Shown here: positions 9,491 to 18,686 of the stretch, piece after piece
Layout: each line of letters opens with the position of its first letter
How positions within the stretch are numbered: position 1 is the stretch's first letter
NCBI GenBank assembly: GCA_965223465.1
Contig: OZ245025.1
Span: forward strand, 868,001-932,000
DNA from: JAAELZ01 sp965223465
GTDB taxonomy: Bacteria > Pseudomonadota > Gammaproteobacteria > Arenicellales > Poriferihabitantaceae
DNA length: 64,000 nt
Direction: 5' to 3'
Notes under the pieces: generated by a model
The model's input: the letters and a program-made list of their open reading frames with translations, nothing else
What the model was told of the DNA's origin: nothing
Database searches by the model: none
Translations under genes and position numbers: made by a program

Positions 9491-11083
9491 ATGGCGCAAC
9501 TAATTCAGACCCCGATACTCGTTGTTGGTTCCGGTTTAGCGGGATTAACCCTTGCGCTCAAGCTCGCAGAAGAAGGCTTTGTCGTGAGCATAGTGTCCAA
9601 GCGTAGTATTTCCACTGGTTCCACGCATTGGGCACAAGGAGGTATCGCCGCCGTGCTCTCTGAGGAAGATTCTTTCGATTCACATATCGAAGATACCATC
9701 ATCGCCGGTGCGCACTTAAACCACCGTGATGCAGTGGAGTTCACGGTAAAGAACGGGCCAGACGTTATCCATTGGTTGATTGAGCAAGGCACTGAGTTCA
9801 CCCGCGAAAATGGTGGGTATCATCTCACGCGAGAAGGTGGACATGCACATCGGCGGATCATTCATGCCGCCGATGCAACGGGGCGCGCCGTGCATGACAC
9901 AATCGCATCAAAATGCCTTGCGCATGAGAACATAAGCCTATACGAATCTCATCTAGCGATTGATCTCATCACATCACGCAAACTCGGGGTTCCCGGCACC
10001 AATCGCTGCTTGGGACTTTACGCACTTGACGTAACCACCGGCAAGGTCAACACATTTAAAGCTGGGCGCGTGATTCTGGCTTCAGGGGGTTGCAGCAAAG
10101 TGTATTTATATACCTCCAATCCGGACACTTCTACGGGTGATGGCATCGCAATGGCTTGGCGGGCCGGCTGCAGTATCGGCAATTTAGAATTCAATCAGTT
10201 TCACCCAACCTGTTTGTATCATCCGCACGCTAAATCCTTTCTCATTTCTGAAGCGGTAAGGGGTGAAGGCGGCAAATTACTACTCGCAAATGGCGAACCT
10301 TTTATGCACAAACACGATAAACGCGGCGAATTAGCGCCGCGCGATATTGTGGCACGCGCGATTGACTACGAAATCAAAAAAAGCGGACATGAATGCGTTT
10401 ATCTGGATATCAGTCATCGCAAACAGGATTTTATTAAATCGCACTTTCCCAATATTTACGAACGTTGTCTGAAATTTGGCCTGGATATGACCAAGGAACC
10501 TTTGCCTGTAGTCCCCGCAGCGCATTTTACCTGTGGCGGTATTTATACTGACTTAAAAGCGCGCACCGATCTCGCGCAGCTTTATGCGATTGGTGAATGC
10601 ACGTTTACTGGTTTGCATGGAGCAAATCGACTGGCGAGTAACTCTTTGCTTGAATGCCTGGTGTTCGCAGATGCCGCTTATAAAGATATTGTACGTAACC
10701 AGCAATCCATTGAAATTAGCGGTCAGCCGCTACCTGAATGGGATGAAAGCCAAGTGACAGATCCGGATGAACAAATTGTGGTATCGCATAACTGGGATGA
10801 ACTACGTCGCTTTATGTGGGACTATGTTGGCATTGTCCGTACCGACAAACGACTAGAACGCGCGATGCGGCGAATTGAGCTTCTACAGGAAGAAATCCGC
10901 GAGTATTATAGTAACTTTAAGGTCAATGGTGATTTGATTGAACTGCGTAATCTGGTGATGGTGGCCGAATTAATCGTGCGCAGTGCCATGCAAAGAAAAG
11001 AAAGCCGCGGATTGCACTATACCTTGGACTACCCAGATACTTTTCCGGACTCGGAAATACAAGACACCTTGCTAACGCATTGA
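9491..11083 (+). CDS. nadB: L-aspartate oxidase NadB
   Basis: NadB oxidises L-aspartate to iminoaspartate, the first step of de novo NAD synthesis, using FAD. The 530-residue protein has the FAD-binding GSGLAG at 13-18, substrate-site residues in REGGHAHRRI, and the HGANRLASNSLLE signature at about 377-389, followed by the fumarate-reductase-like C-terminal domain. It is divergent from rpoE, as in E. coli and pseudomonads, and converges with sdhE with only 14 bases between stops. Confidence 0.97.
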   Translation: MAQLIQTPILVVGSGLAGLTLALKLAEEGFVVSIVSKRSISTGSTHWAQGGIAAVLSEEDSFDSHIEDTIIAGAHLNHRDAVEFTVKNGPDVIHWLIEQGTEFTRENGGYHLTREGGHAHRRIIHAADATGRAVHDTIASKCLAHENISLYESHLAIDLITSRKLGVPGTNRCLGLYALDVTTGKVNTFKAGRVILASGGCSKVYLYTSNPDTSTGDGIAMAWRAGCSIGNLEFNQFHPTCLYHPHAKSFLISEAVRGEGGKLLLANGEPFMHKHDKRGELAPRDIVARAIDYEIKKSGHECVYLDISHRKQDFIKSHFPNIYERCLKFGLDMTKEPLPVVPAAHFTCGGIYTDLKARTDLAQLYAIGECTFTGLHGANRLASNSLLECLVFADAAYKDIVRNQQSIEISGQPLPEWDESQVTDPDEQIVVSHNWDELRRFMWDYVGIVRTDKRLERAMRRIELLQEEIREYYSNFKVNGDLIELRNLVMVAELIVRSAMQRKESRGLHYTLDYPDTFPDSEIQDTLLTH

Positions 11084-11097
11084 TTCACGTTAATCGC

Positions 11098-11364
11098 TTA
11101 CTTTTCAATAACTAGATTAAATTTATCTCTTAAGATATTAATAATATTCAGTATATCTGAGTTATTTGGTTGCGCAAAACCCATTAACCAATCGTAAATA
11201 TCCGGATCTTGACATTCCAATAAAGCCACAAAAGCCTGCTGCTCCGCCTCAGTGGTTTTTAGGTAGTTTTCTTCCAAGAAACCGCCTAGTATTCTATCCA
11301 GCTCTTTAGTGCCACGCCGGCATCGCCACCGTAATTGGCCGATGGTTATCTGCGTCTGTGCCAA
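11098..11364 (-). CDS. sdhE: FAD assembly factor SdhE (YgfY)
   Basis: Small cytoplasmic protein that helps attach FAD covalently to SdhA. It has 88 residues with the conserved RGxxE motif (R17-G18...E21) and the aromatic YDWLMG patch typical of the family. It lies six bases after sdhB in the same operon; in enterobacteria it is usually elsewhere (ygfY-ygfX), so linkage to sdhCDAB here supports its role directly. Confidence 0.94.
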   Translation of the reverse strand: MAQTQITIGQLRWRCRRGTKELDRILGGFLEENYLKTTEAEQQAFVALLECQDPDIYDWLMGFAQPNNSDILNIINILRDKFNLVIEK

Positions 11365-11370
11365 ACGAGC

Positions 11371-12144
11371 TTAGCGGTTCGCCAGTTCGCGTTTTATTTT
11401 AGCGATGGCCTCGCCAGGATTGAGATTCTTTGGGCAGGCAACCGTACAGTTTAGTATCGTATGACAACGATAGACCTTAAAGGAATCATCCAAAGCGTCC
11501 AGACGCGCGTCCTTCGCCTCATCTCGGCTATCTGCAATCCATCGATAGGCCTGCAATAAAGCAGAAGGCCCCAAATAACGATCCCCGTTCCACCAATAAC
11601 TCGGACAAGCCGTGGAACAACAAGCGCATAATATGCACTCATACAGGCCATCGAGCTTAGCGCGATCTTCTTTACTTTGAAGTCGTTCCGTGGCACCAGG
11701 TGCCATCTCCTCTGCCTGCATCCACGGCTCCACTGAGGCGTAATGCTCGTAAAACTGGGTTAAATCACTCACCAAATCACGCACCACCTCCTGGTGTGGC
11801 AGAGGATAGATATTGATTTCACCTTCAATGTCATCGATTGCCTTGGTACACGCCAGCGTGTTGGTGCCATCTATATTCATTGCACATGAACCACAAATCC
11901 CCTCGCGACAAGAGCGCCTAAAAGCGAGCGTTGAATCCAGCTCGTCTTTAATATATAGCATTGCATCCAGCACCATCGGGCCGCAAGCGTCAACATCAAC
12001 CTCGAAACGATCCAGACTTGGGTTTTCACCTTTTTCAGGCGACCAACGGTAAACATTAAAAACCTTGATTCGTCCAGAAGTAGTGGAACGTACCGTTTTA
12101 CCGGTCTTAACTATCGAGTTTTTGGGTAGGGTAAATTCAGCCAT
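11371..12144 (-). CDS. sdhB: Succinate dehydrogenase iron-sulfur subunit
   Basis: Carries electrons from the flavin to quinone in complex II. All three clusters are visible in 257 residues: [2Fe-2S] at C79/C84/C87/C99, [4Fe-4S] around C170/C173/C176, and [3Fe-4S] around C180/C227/C233 with C237. It follows sdhA by five bases. At 257 residues it is slightly longer than the E. coli form, mainly through an N-terminal extension (residues 1-24). Confidence 0.97.
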   Translation of the reverse strand: MAEFTLPKNSIVKTGKTVRSTTSGRIKVFNVYRWSPEKGENPSLDRFEVDVDACGPMVLDAMLYIKDELDSTLAFRRSCREGICGSCAMNIDGTNTLACTKAIDDIEGEINIYPLPHQEVVRDLVSDLTQFYEHYASVEPWMQAEEMAPGATERLQSKEDRAKLDGLYECILCACCSTACPSYWWNGDRYLGPSALLQAYRWIADSRDEAKDARLDALDDSFKVYRCHTILNCTVACPKNLNPGEAIAKIKRELANR

Positions 12145-12149
12145 AATGC

Positions 12150-13943
12150 TTAGTACACTCTCTTTTTAGGCTTAATGTATTCAATTTCATCGGTCAATGT
12201 GTAATCGTGAACTGGCCGATAATCCAAAGTCACTTGCATGGTATCGGCATTAAAATAAGTTAATGTGTGCTTCATCCATTGTTCATCGTCACGATCCGGG
12301 AAATCATCACGTGCATGCGCGCCCCGACTTTCCGTTCGATTCAGGGCAGCGCGCGCGGTCACACTGGCTTGTGCCAGTAAATTTTCCAGCTCCAGCGTTT
12401 CAACCAAATCGGTATTCCAACTCATAGAGTGATCCGTCACCTTGATATCATTGAAGCGACTTAACACGCCCGCCATTTTATCTACCCCTTCTTGTAACTT
12501 CTCCTGGGTTCTGAACACCGCGCAATGCGTTTGCATGGTTTTTTGCATATCAATGCGAATTTCAGAAGCACTCGTATCACCATTTGCATAGCGTAAATCA
12601 TCGAATCGATCTATCGCTTCATCGCCTGCGTTTTTGGGTAACTCCAGACTGCTTTCATCTTCTTTGAGTAGCTTAGCTGCCCTATTCGATGCGGCGCGCC
12701 CGAACACGATGAGATCAAGCAAAGAGTTAGATCCCAAGCGATTGGCGCCGTGCACCGAAACACAAGCTGCCTCGCCGATGGCCATTAAGCCCGGCACCAC
12801 ATGATCAGGATTACCATCGACCAGATTAACTACTTCGCCGTGCACATTGGTCGGAATACCTCCCATATTGTAGTGTACCGTAGGTAACACCGGAATCGGG
12901 GCCGTACTCACGTCCACATTAGCGAAAATTCGCGCAGATTCGGCGATCCCAGGCAGGCGTTCTTCTATCAACTCAGGACCGAGGTGTTCGAGGTGCAGGA
13001 ATATATGATCCTGCTCGTTACCGACACCTCGCCCCTCATTAATTTCAATCGTCATGGCACGGCTAACCACATCACGTGAGGCCAGATCCTTGGCATTTGG
13101 CGCATAGCGTTCCATAAAGCGCTCACCTTCATTATTGGTTAGATAGCCACCCTCGCCGCGTACGCCTTCGGTGATCAAGCAACCCGCTCCGTAGATTCCG
13201 GTTGGATGAAATTGGACGAATTCCATGTCCTGCAGCGGTAATCCTGCGCGTAATACCATCGCGTTTCCATCACCGGTGCAGGTATGCGCCGAAGTACAGG
13301 AATAATACGCACGCCCATAACCTCCCGTCGCGAGTACCACAATTTTGGCAGAAAAACGATGTAAGGTGCCTTCGGCTAAATCCCAGGCCATCACTCCGCG
13401 GCACTGGCCATCTTCAAAGATCAAATCGATGGCAAAATACTCGATAAAATACTGTGCGTGATGTCTCAAGGATTGCTGATACAGGGTATGCAATATAGCA
13501 TGTCCGGTACGATCCGCTGCCGCGCAGGTACGCTGTGCACGCCCTTCACCAAAGTGCGTGGTCATGCCCCCGAACGCGCGTTGATAGATTTTACCTTCAT
13601 CGGTTCGGGAAAACGGCACCCCGTAGTGCTCTAGCTCCAGGATGGCTTCGGGCGCATCTTTACACATAAATTCTATGGCGTCCTGGTCTCCCAGCCAGTC
13701 GGAACCCTTAACCGTATCGTACATATGCCAGCGCCAATCATCTTCCCCGTTATTGCCCAACGACGCGCTCACGCCACCTTGTGCAGCAACCGTATGACTA
13801 CGCGTCGGAAAAACTTTGGTTACACAGGCTGTATTCAGCCCTTTTGCAGCCATCCCCAAAGTGGCGCGCAATCCAGCACCACCTGCGCCCACCACCACCA
13901 CGTCAAATTGATGATCTGTAACAGTATATTCCTTGTTTTTCAT
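12150..13943 (-). CDS. sdhA: Succinate dehydrogenase flavoprotein subunit
   Basis: Oxidises succinate to fumarate. The 597-residue protein has the dinucleotide motif GAGGAG at 19-24, the flavin-linked histidine H50 in TRSHTVAAQGG, and the catalytic region REGGYLTNNEGERFMERYAPNAKDLASRD (two motifs) plus SVHGANRLGSNSLLDL near 390-405. It belongs to sdhCDAB-sdhE on the minus strand, 69 bases after sdhD. Confidence 0.98.
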   Translation of the reverse strand: MKNKEYTVTDHQFDVVVVGAGGAGLRATLGMAAKGLNTACVTKVFPTRSHTVAAQGGVSASLGNNGEDDWRWHMYDTVKGSDWLGDQDAIEFMCKDAPEAILELEHYGVPFSRTDEGKIYQRAFGGMTTHFGEGRAQRTCAAADRTGHAILHTLYQQSLRHHAQYFIEYFAIDLIFEDGQCRGVMAWDLAEGTLHRFSAKIVVLATGGYGRAYYSCTSAHTCTGDGNAMVLRAGLPLQDMEFVQFHPTGIYGAGCLITEGVRGEGGYLTNNEGERFMERYAPNAKDLASRDVVSRAMTIEINEGRGVGNEQDHIFLHLEHLGPELIEERLPGIAESARIFANVDVSTAPIPVLPTVHYNMGGIPTNVHGEVVNLVDGNPDHVVPGLMAIGEAACVSVHGANRLGSNSLLDLIVFGRAASNRAAKLLKEDESSLELPKNAGDEAIDRFDDLRYANGDTSASEIRIDMQKTMQTHCAVFRTQEKLQEGVDKMAGVLSRFNDIKVTDHSMSWNTDLVETLELENLLAQASVTARAALNRTESRGAHARDDFPDRDDEQWMKHTLTYFNADTMQVTLDYRPVHDYTLTDEIEYIKPKKRVY

Positions 13944-14012
13944 ATGCTTAGCTTATGCTGGCTTACCAGCAACAAATGTTGGTCTGTCATGTGATAATTA
14001 ATAAAACGTGTG

Positions 14013-14369
14013 TTATGCCGCAAGCACAATTTTAATCAGAGAAGCCAGCCCGACGAACATAGCAAGCCAGCAGATCAGATTTGATATTCGCACGATGGAT
14101 TGACGCGTCGACGCATCCGAAATGTAATCTTCTATAATCACCTGCATACCTAATTTTGCGTGATAAAACAGCGCGATCACAAAAATGATCATCAAAATCG
14201 CCACCACCGGGTTAGATAACCAGGCGTGCGTGGATTCATAGTCTAAACCGATATGGTGAATAATATTTATTACCATCCATAGGGTAAATGGTATAAGCAA
14301 AAGCGCGCTGCGGCGCTGCCATTTCCAGTGCGGCACACCGGCGTGGTGTTGATCTTTTATCTTATTCAT
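14013..14369 (-). CDS. sdhD: Succinate dehydrogenase membrane anchor SdhD
   Basis: Hydrophobic anchor subunit, 118 residues, three predicted transmembrane helices (about 22-42, 52-75, 92-116). With SdhC it forms the quinone site and holds heme b; the DYESTHAWLSNPVV stretch between helices one and two corresponds to the family's conserved segment. Six bases after sdhC. Confidence 0.92.
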   Translation of the reverse strand: MNKIKDQHHAGVPHWKWQRRSALLLIPFTLWMVINIIHHIGLDYESTHAWLSNPVVAILMIIFVIALFYHAKLGMQVIIEDYISDASTRQSIVRISNLICWLAMFVGLASLIKIVLAA

Positions 14370-14375
14370 GAGGCT

Positions 14376-14750
14376 CTACCGCGTAATCCAGATCAGAATA
14401 TTGACCACAACGGCTGCAATTAAAACGATCTTACCGCTGGTATAGATTTGAGGAATTTCAAATCCCTTGCCCGCATCCCAGAATAAATGTCGAATACCGT
14501 TAAGTAGATGGTAGATAATCGCCATCGACCAGATAAACATGAGGATCTGGATAGGTATGGAAAGCGCGACATTCTGCAAGGTGCTATATATAGAGCTATC
14601 CCAGGCGACCGAGGTAATCCAAAGTAATAAACAAATGCTGCCCATCAATGAAATTACCCCTGCTACACGATGCGAAATAGATAGCGTAGAGGTTAATTGG
14701 GGTTTATAGACCTGAAGATGCGGCGATAGGGGTCTTGCCGACTGAGCCAT
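14376..14750 (-). CDS. sdhC: Succinate dehydrogenase cytochrome b556 subunit SdhC
   Basis: 124 residues with three transmembrane helices. The N-terminus SPHLQVYKPQLTSTLSISHR is the family signature, with H27-R28 at the quinone site; H81 in HLLNGIRHLFWD is the expected heme b ligand. First gene of the sdh operon; its promoter should lie in the 309-base divergent gap shared with prc. Confidence 0.95.
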   Translation of the reverse strand: MAQSARPLSPHLQVYKPQLTSTLSISHRVAGVISLMGSICLLLWITSVAWDSSIYSTLQNVALSIPIQILMFIWSMAIIYHLLNGIRHLFWDAGKGFEIPQIYTSGKIVLIAAVVVNILIWITR

Positions 14751-15059
14751 GATAATAATTCGTTATGTTTTCTATCAAAAGAGCTTATTATTCTAACGCG
14801 TTTACAGCATAGAACAAGCACTCAGATCAAGAAATCGAAACTATTTTGAATTTTTCCTTTTAATTCAGCTCAAAACAACTACTTATATAGTAGAGTTGTT
14901 TACTTTATATTAGAATTGATTGATTATTGTATTAGCTAAAAGGTGAAAATCCAATTCGCTGAATGCTGAAGCAAATGAAAAAGGGGGTGCGCTAAATAGC
15001 ATGGCTATTTACGCGCTGGTCGTTTGAAAAAATTACTACTGGAATATTAGTTAGTTTAG
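14751..15059. other. Divergent intergenic region between sdhC and prc
   Basis: This 309-base, AT-rich stretch has no plausible gene. It must hold promoters for sdhCDAB (minus) and prc (plus), but no single promoter pair stands out. The only strong structural element is the hairpin at 14989-15014. Confidence 0.6.
14989..15014 (+). repeat. Inverted repeat / hairpin upstream of prc
   Basis: TAAATAGC (14993-15000) and GCTATTTA (15004-15011) are perfect inverted copies around a three-base loop; with C14992 bulged out the stem gains three more pairs (14989-14991 with 15012-15014). It lies 46 bases before the prc start. It may be an operator or a leader hairpin; there is no T-tract, so a terminator is unlikely. 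Confidence 0.55.
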
Positions 15060-17246
15060 ATGAAGGCGTTGGCCAAATTAAGTTATCCCAAGTCTCGATT
15101 TAGCATAATCGGTCTGTTTACGCTTGCGCTTACCTGTACCACAAGTCTTGCGCTGACCTCCAGTAATTTCGAGCACGCTAAAAAGCAGGAGGCCAGAAAT
15201 CCGGATGACGTGCGCCATAGCTATGAAATCAAAGTGATCGATCGGTTGCTTGAGCGATTTCACTATAAAGATTTTCACCTTAATGACGAATTATCTCAAG
15301 CGATTCTGGACAACTACATAGATAGCCTCGATCCCTCACGTTTGTTCTTTACCCGTACTGACATTCAGGAGATTTCCAAACTAGAAAATGATTTCGATGA
15401 TTATATCCGTAGGGGCATTACCACCGCCTACCATGATATTTTTAGCATTTATCGAAAACGTGTGGAAGAACGCATTAACTTCGCCTTGCAACGCCTCGAG
15501 CATAACTTTGATTTTAATACTGACGAGTTTTATGAACTTGATCGTAGCGACAGCCCGTGGGCAGAAGACGCGCGGGCGCTCAATAACCTTTGGCGTAAGC
15601 GCATAAAAAATGATTTTATCAATTTGGAACTCAGCGGCGACGATAAGGAGAAAGCCTTGGAGACCTTGCGCAAGCGCTATGAGAATATTGCTAAACGTAC
15701 TGAACAAATCAAGGACAACGAAATATTCCAGATATATATCAATGCCTACGCGAATGCCATCGAGCCACATACCAGTTATTTTTCACCACGCGCTACCGAG
15801 GAATTTAATATCAGCATGCGCTTGTCCCTACAGGGAATAGGCGCGGTATTGCGCAGTACTGACAACCAAACCGAAATAGTAAATATTGTTCCTGGTGGGC
15901 CAGCAGATCAATCCGGCTTGCTACACGCTAACGATAAGATTACCGCAGTTGCACAAGGCGCCGAAGGTGAAATGGTCGACATTATCGGCTGGCGACTGTC
16001 GGATGTCGTGGATATTATTCGTGGGCCAAAAGGTTCAAGTGTGCGTCTTACCGTTATTCCTGCGGCTTTGGGCGCAAGCGCGGTTGCCAAGGAAATTACC
16101 CTGGTCAGAGACAATATCAAACTGGAAAGCCAAGCAGCTAAAAGCCGCATCATTGAAGTTGAGACCGATGCCGGACAATCAAAACTTGGGGTGATTGGCC
16201 TACCCTCTTTTTATATTGATTTCGAAGCGCGTGCGAATGGTGATGCGAATTACCGTAGTACCACCAGAGACGTGGCTGAATTGATTAAATCTCTGCAAAA
16301 AGAAGGCGTGGACGGGCTGATAATCGACTTGCGGGGCAATGGCGGAGGCTCGTTAGAAGAAGTGGTTACGCTAACCGGCTTGTTTATTGATGAAGGCCCC
16401 ATTGTTCAGGTTAAGAATAGTGATGGCCGCGTTCGAACCCATCGAGATACGGAACGCGGCAGCTTATACAATGGCCCGTTGGCGGTGATGGTAGATCGAC
16501 AAAGCGCCTCCGCTTCAGAAATATTCGCGGGCGCCATTCAGGATTATAAACGCGGCATTATTATTGGCGAGCCGACTTTTGGTAAAGGTACGGTGCAAAA
16601 CGTGCTGCCACTGAGCGCTTACGCAAAAGAGAAATTCAAAGGAAAGCTCGGCCAAATTAAAATTACTATCGCACAGTTTTTTCGTATTAATGGCGATAGT
16701 ACCCAGCATCGAGGTGTTATACCGGATATCAACTGGCCTTTCCCGCAAGTTGATGAACCTTTTGGCGAGCGCGCACTGGATAATGCGCTGCCATGGCTGC
16801 ATATCAGTAAATCTGATTTCGCCCGAAGCAATCTAGCAATCGATCATACGGAACTAGAGCATCTTACTCTCAGACATCAGGAACGAGTCACAAACAACGA
16901 CGCTTTTAATGCGGCGCTGCGTAAACAGCAATTGTTGGCCGAAGCACGCCTTGAAAAACAGGTCTCTTTAAATATGCAGAAGCGCAAACAACAACAACAA
17001 AGCTTCAACCGGCAGCTGCTTGAAGTTGAAAACCAGATTCAACTGGCCAATGGGGAACCAGTATACGAATCTTTCGAGCAAATGCGAGATAGTCAGGAAA
17101 AACAGCGTAATGAACGCACCTACAGTAACAAATCGCCCATTAAGCCCGATGCATTCATGACCGAAACGGCCAATATACTTAATGATTTGTTACATATCAG
17201 CTTCGTTCAATTAGCAACGACCAAAAAAGCGGCGAATGCCAAATAA
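15060..17246 (+). CDS. prc: Tail-specific periplasmic protease Prc / Tsp
   Basis: S41-family carboxy-terminal processing protease that degrades misfolded or tagged periplasmic proteins and trims peptidoglycan enzymes. The 728 residues contain a signal sequence (about 12-35), an N-terminal helical domain, a PDZ domain (about 245-330), the S41 core with DLRGNGGG, the catalytic serine S484 in QSASASEIF and lysine K509 in FGKGTVQ (25 apart, as in E. coli Tsp), and the C-terminal DUF3340 domain with a lysine/glutamine-rich coiled coil. First of a row of plus-strand envelope genes. Confidence 0.96.
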   Translation: MKALAKLSYPKSRFSIIGLFTLALTCTTSLALTSSNFEHAKKQEARNPDDVRHSYEIKVIDRLLERFHYKDFHLNDELSQAILDNYIDSLDPSRLFFTRTDIQEISKLENDFDDYIRRGITTAYHDIFSIYRKRVEERINFALQRLEHNFDFNTDEFYELDRSDSPWAEDARALNNLWRKRIKNDFINLELSGDDKEKALETLRKRYENIAKRTEQIKDNEIFQIYINAYANAIEPHTSYFSPRATEEFNISMRLSLQGIGAVLRSTDNQTEIVNIVPGGPADQSGLLHANDKITAVAQGAEGEMVDIIGWRLSDVVDIIRGPKGSSVRLTVIPAALGASAVAKEITLVRDNIKLESQAAKSRIIEVETDAGQSKLGVIGLPSFYIDFEARANGDANYRSTTRDVAELIKSLQKEGVDGLIIDLRGNGGGSLEEVVTLTGLFIDEGPIVQVKNSDGRVRTHRDTERGSLYNGPLAVMVDRQSASASEIFAGAIQDYKRGIIIGEPTFGKGTVQNVLPLSAYAKEKFKGKLGQIKITIAQFFRINGDSTQHRGVIPDINWPFPQVDEPFGERALDNALPWLHISKSDFARSNLAIDHTELEHLTLRHQERVTNNDAFNAALRKQQLLAEARLEKQVSLNMQKRKQQQQSFNRQLLEVENQIQLANGEPVYESFEQMRDSQEKQRNERTYSNKSPIKPDAFMTETANILNDLLHISFVQLATTKKAANAK

Positions 17247-17456
17247 GCGCTTTAAATAAGCGCTGCTGTTGGTGAACGGTTATTCGAGTGTCTTACCAGT
17301 GGTTTGGAGCAAATTTAGCGTATCTCTATCCAGTTTAGTTGTTTTAAGTATTTATCAATTCTCTAGCTAAATAGATTGTTGCCTTATTACATTTAAACCG
17401 TACAATCGGTAATTCATGTAAATCTCATTTACCTAAACTCAACACCCCAGTTTTTA

Positions 17457-18614
17457 GTGAATATGTATAAATTACGCCGGTTTCTCTTTGTTGCAATATA
17501 TGCCGCCTCATCGCTAGCCTACGCTCAACAACCTGCGGCGCTATATGACGAAGCTGCCGCCGCATATCAACAGCAAGACTACAAGACAGCAGAACAAATC
17601 TGGGTCTCACTGGCAGCAGAAGGAGACGCCAATTCTCAATATGCGATGGCCATCATGCATCTCAAAAAAGAAGCGCAGAATGCCCAGGACAATGCTGCGT
17701 TCGCCTACTTGGTTGACGCTGCTAAACAACAACACGTTGCCGCCATGTTCAATCTGGGGGTCGCCTATTGGGAGGGTCGTGGTGTCGCCCAACAAACAGC
17801 TAAAGCGCTCAACTGGTGGGAAGTTGCAGCTCGGCGTGGAGATGCGGGCGCGCAATATAATCTTGGGCTGGCTTATCACATGGGCGAAGGCCGCGCGAAA
17901 GATGACAAAGAAGCAATACGCTGGGTTCAAAAGGCCATCGAAAATGGGCATCCTCAAGCAGAGTCATTACTAGCCAGCTTACAACAGGAGGAAGAAGTCA
18001 GTGCGAGTCAAATCCAAACAACACAGGGCGCTAGCACGCAGCCACTCGTTACCCCCGAATTGCAACAAGCAAATTCCACGGTAACTGAAAAGCCGGTTGA
18101 GACGGTTCCGGTGCAACCTAAGATCAATGAAAACACCCAAATAGCAGAAACCGCTCCTCCCACCGTGACCCAAACTGCAGCAACCGATACTAATAACAAA
18201 CCAGCCATCACGGTAAATAACAATTCGGCAAAACCAGCAACGACAAGTAAAGAGTCAGCCATATTACGCGCTACGCCTAATACCAACGCGACCAGCCTGG
18301 CGACGATTCCGGTTGGAACCAAGCTTGACGCACTGGAAACCAAAGGGGAATGGTCCAAGGTCGTGATCAAAGAAAGCTACCCTCTTTGGGTCTACGAGGC
18401 GTATGTAGACGATGAAGGCAACGGCATCGGTACGATTAAAGGACAAAATGTTAATATTCGCCCGAGTCCAAGCACCGACAATATAACGTCACCGGCATTG
18501 GGACAATTAAACACTGGGGATAAAATTGCTATCGTGGAGAGGCGCAGTCCATGGGTAAAAATCATCCCACCTCAGGCATTACCGGCGTGGGTGATGACCA
18601 AAGATATCAATTGA
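17457..18614 (+). CDS. Sel1-repeat and SH3b domain periplasmic protein
   Basis: Starts at GTG 17457 (an ATG two codons on is equally possible); 385 residues. A signal peptide (1-23, ending AYAQ) is followed by Sel1-type TPR repeats (about 30-175; AMFNLGVAYWEGRGVAQQ and AQYNLGLAYHMGEGRA are clear repeats), a low-complexity threonine/proline linker (about 180-265), and two bacterial SH3 domains (about 268-323 and 328-385). Sel1 repeats bind proteins, SH3b domains often bind peptidoglycan, so a periplasmic scaffold is inferred. No specific family was recognised. It precedes a TPR protein and an L,D-transpeptidase. Confidence 0.85.
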   Translation: MNMYKLRRFLFVAIYAASSLAYAQQPAALYDEAAAAYQQQDYKTAEQIWVSLAAEGDANSQYAMAIMHLKKEAQNAQDNAAFAYLVDAAKQQHVAAMFNLGVAYWEGRGVAQQTAKALNWWEVAARRGDAGAQYNLGLAYHMGEGRAKDDKEAIRWVQKAIENGHPQAESLLASLQQEEEVSASQIQTTQGASTQPLVTPELQQANSTVTEKPVETVPVQPKINENTQIAETAPPTVTQTAATDTNNKPAITVNNNSAKPATTSKESAILRATPNTNATSLATIPVGTKLDALETKGEWSKVVIKESYPLWVYEAYVDDEGNGIGTIKGQNVNIRPSPSTDNITSPALGQLNTGDKIAIVERRSPWVKIIPPQALPAWVMTKDIN

Positions 18615-18686
18615 TTATGAAACCACCCTTAAGCATCAAAGAATATCAGGCAATAATTTCAGCAAATTTACGAGGAACCCGAACCC

